Below the pieces are notes generated by a model. It was given only the letters and a program-made list of their open reading frames with translations, had not been told where the DNA came from and made no database searches. DNA of 64,000 nt, from assembly GCA_031296355.1 (NCBI GenBank), contig JARLFX010000025.1, forward strand, positions 18,313 through 82,312, given 5' to 3'. The position numbers and the translations under genes are program-made. This document shows, piece after piece, positions 62,224 through 64,000 of this stretch. How positions within the stretch are numbered: the first letter of the stretch is position 1; each line of letters opens with the position of its first letter. Source of the DNA: Acidobacteriaceae bacterium (GTDB lineage: Bacteria; Acidobacteriota; Terriglobia; Terriglobales; Acidobacteriaceae).

Positions 62224-63813
62224 ATGTTCAAACTCAGGAAGTGCATCGCAACTCTCGCCACCCTAAGCAGCATGGGCCTGTCCGGTCTGGCTGGAGCGCA
62301 GTCTCGCACTGTCGTTGCCGATATCTCTCATCCTGTTGGCCCGCACACTCAGGTTCCGCTTCGCGTGGTGGGCGCTGGCCGCGCCAATGAAGGCCTCCGC
62401 GCAGATTGGCAGCAACAGCTCGCAACCGTCCAAAGCGAAATCGGCTTTCAATACATCCGCATGCACGGTATTCTGCATGACGATATGGGCGTATACCGTG
62501 AAGACGCAAAGGGCAATCCTGAGTATAACTTCCAGTATGTGGATGCCCTCTACGACACCCTGCTCAAACAGCACATCCGCCCATTCGTCGAACTAACGTT
62601 CATGCCTTCGCAACTTGCCAGCGGCTCGAAAACCATCTTCTGGTGGAAAGGAAACATCACTCCCCCCAAGGACTCTGCAAAATGGTCGGCCCTCATTCAT
62701 GCTCTCGTCGCCCATCTCAAAGACCGCTACGGCTCCGATGAAATCCAGAAATGGTACTTCGAAGTATGGAATGAGCCCGATCTGCACAACCTCTTCTTTA
62801 CCGGCTCACTCGATGATTATCTTGCGCTATACAAGAACACCGCAGAAGCTATCAAGGCGGAGTGCCCAGGCTGTCGCGTCGGCGGCCCCGCATCCGCAAT
62901 TCCCTTTGCCTTTGAAACGGCGTTTGAAAAATACGTCGTTGCCAATCATGTGCCGGCGGACTTTGTGGCCTCACACGCCTACGGCGTGACAAAAGGATTT
63001 CTGGATGCAGACGGTAGTGCCGGCACCATCCTTGATCCAGCCCCCGATGCCGTAAGCGGACGCATGCAACACTCCCGCGAGCTTCTCCAGCACTCCGGCC
63101 GCCCCGGCATGGAACTACACTTCACCGAGTGGAGTTCGTCTTACACACCCACGGATCCGATGCACGATCAGTATCATGAGGCAAGTTTTATCCTCGACAA
63201 GATCAAACGCGCCTCTCCGTATGTCGACTCCATGTCCTACTGGACCTTTACCGACATCTTCGAAGAAAATGGCCCAGCTTTCAGGCCCTTCCATGGAGGC
63301 TTCGGACTGCTCAATCTTCAGGGAATCCGCAAGCCCGCCTATTACGCCTATCGCTTCCTGGCCCAACTCGGCGAGCAGGATGTGCAGAGCAATGATCCTC
63401 AGTCCTGGGTCACACGCTCTGCCGATGGCAGCGTTCAGGCTCTGGTCTGGGACTACACTCCAGTTGTTCCACCTACCGGCCAGACAGACCAGAGCTTCTA
63501 CCGCAACGAATTGCCCGCTGCCAATAAAGGCACCCTGCATATCGAATTGCATCACCTGCCCATAGGACGTTATCGCATCAGCGCCTACACCGTCGGATAT
63601 CAGCGCAACGATGCCTACACCGCATATCTTCACATGGGCGCTCCGCACCAGCTCACGCGCAAACAAGTGGAGCTTCTACAGAATGCCAGTTCAGGTCGTG
63701 CAGAAACAGTTACCGAGCAGGAAATTAAAAATGGCGCCTATCAGTGCGACCTTCCACTTCGCACCAATGATATTTGGCTCATCAAACTCACCCCATCGCA
63801 TCCCCACCAGTAA
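62224..63813 (+). CDS. GH39 beta-xylosidase-like enzyme, exported
   Basis: A 529-residue protein with a signal peptide ending LAGA-Q26. The GH39 barrel is recognised by FQYIRMHGILHDDMGVY, RPFVELTFMPSQLASG, WYFEVWNEPDL with acid/base Glu184 and LHFTEWSSSY with nucleophile Glu302, followed by YWTFTDIFEENGP and a small C-terminal beta domain. Xylosidase activity on xylo-oligosaccharides fits the locus, but GH39 also contains other specificities, for example glycosaminoglycan or arabinopyranose-linked ones. Start ATG 62224 has AGGA seven bases upstream. It is transcribed divergently from GH51 and is followed by a hairpin. Confidence 0.9.
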   Translation: MFKLRKCIATLATLSSMGLSGLAGAQSRTVVADISHPVGPHTQVPLRVVGAGRANEGLRADWQQQLATVQSEIGFQYIRMHGILHDDMGVYREDAKGNPEYNFQYVDALYDTLLKQHIRPFVELTFMPSQLASGSKTIFWWKGNITPPKDSAKWSALIHALVAHLKDRYGSDEIQKWYFEVWNEPDLHNLFFTGSLDDYLALYKNTAEAIKAECPGCRVGGPASAIPFAFETAFEKYVVANHVPADFVASHAYGVTKGFLDADGSAGTILDPAPDAVSGRMQHSRELLQHSGRPGMELHFTEWSSSYTPTDPMHDQYHEASFILDKIKRASPYVDSMSYWTFTDIFEENGPAFRPFHGGFGLLNLQGIRKPAYYAYRFLAQLGEQDVQSNDPQSWVTRSADGSVQALVWDYTPVVPPTGQTDQSFYRNELPAANKGTLHIELHHLPIGRYRISAYTVGYQRNDAYTAYLHMGAPHQLTRKQVELLQNASSGRAETVTEQEIKNGAYQCDLPLRTNDIWLIKLTPSHPHQ

Positions 63814-63822
63814 CCGTGGCAG

Positions 63823-63844
63823 GAAGCCGCAGCACTGCGGCTTC
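63823..63844 (+). terminator. Terminator-like hairpin after GH39
   Basis: GAAGCCGCAG (63823-63832) and CTGCGGCTTC (63835-63844) form a perfect inverted repeat with a two-base centre, nine bases past the GH39 stop. Only TTGTC follows, so the T-tract is weak. Confidence 0.55.
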
Positions 63845-64000
63845 TTGTCACGGAGTATCGACAGCCTGATTCCGTACCTGCGCCAGGCTCTGGCCGCGCC
63901 TCTCGGCAACAATCGCGGTTAACAATGGCGATTTACCAGCAGGCTGTGCGTGAGGAAAATCGCATTGCCCAGAACTTTAGCTGCCCTGGATCTTTTTGAA
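63845..64000. other. Right-edge stretch without a supported gene
   Basis: No frame with a ribosome site or recognisable sequence is seen; short open frames on both strands stop within about 30 codons. A gene of which only the end lies here cannot be excluded. Confidence 0.4.

Noticed and set aside
1..64000. Prophage, insertion sequence, tRNA or rRNA genes
   Set aside because: No transposase, integrase, terminal repeats flanked by target duplications, or tRNA cloverleaf was recognised by eye; a software scan would be decisive.

Overview
The window looks like a plant-cell-wall degradation region from a Terriglobia-type Acidobacteriota (Acidobacteriaceae-like). The grounds are two very large TonB-dependent receptors of the Oar-like kind (one shows its carboxypeptidase-regulatory N-domain), giant NHL/Ig surface proteins ending in a membrane hairpin, dense glycoside hydrolase genes, and no SusD. 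This is inference from gene content; no rRNA or tRNA gene is present in the window.

Region 1 (1-21.6 kb) is a rhamnogalacturonan/L-rhamnose locus. A receptor (cut by the left edge) and an exported oligogalacturonate lyase (PL22) run rightwards. They meet a leftward operon of rhaEW, rhaB, GH35 beta-galactosidase, GH106 alpha-L-rhamnosidase and a three-enzyme fusion protein (GH28 + GH105 + CE12). Upstream lie a hybrid regulator (IclR-like winged helix joined to a periplasmic-binding-protein sugar domain) and rhamnose isomerase. Divergent from these are rhaT-lutABC (rhamnose import and L-lactate oxidation) and a convergent mutarotase rhaM. Together they cover pectin side-chain removal, rhamnose uptake, and conversion to dihydroxyacetone phosphate plus L-lactate and then pyruvate. 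A TATTGAA-containing motif recurs in three of the control regions.

Region 2 (21.9-23.6 kb) holds a sugar-porter MFS transporter, followed by a 375-bp gap with two perfect palindromes.

Region 3 (24-42 kb) is one long leftward run: TonB receptor, NHL protein, beta-propeller lipoprotein, second NHL protein (paralogue of the first), GH62 arabinofuranosidase lipoprotein and GH30 glucuronoxylanase lipoprotein. It starts from a clear TTGACA-N18-TATTGT promoter and resembles an acidobacterial polysaccharide-utilisation locus for arabinoglucuronoxylan.

Region 4 (42-64 kb) completes xylan breakdown. It has a GDSL esterase, GH115 alpha-glucuronidase, GH8 exo-oligoxylanase, a uronate branch (SDR + D-mannonate dehydratase) with a ROK regulator, GH10 xylanase, GPH symporter, cytoplasmic GH3, GH2, GH51 arabinofuranosidase and a divergent GH39. 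The uronate genes are preceded by a long hairpin-rich leader that carries the same promoter hexamers and spacing as the receptor promoter and ends in a terminator-like hairpin. This leader, the shared promoter motif, the hybrid regulator with its candidate operators, the fusion enzyme and the SusD-less NHL operon are the most interesting items.
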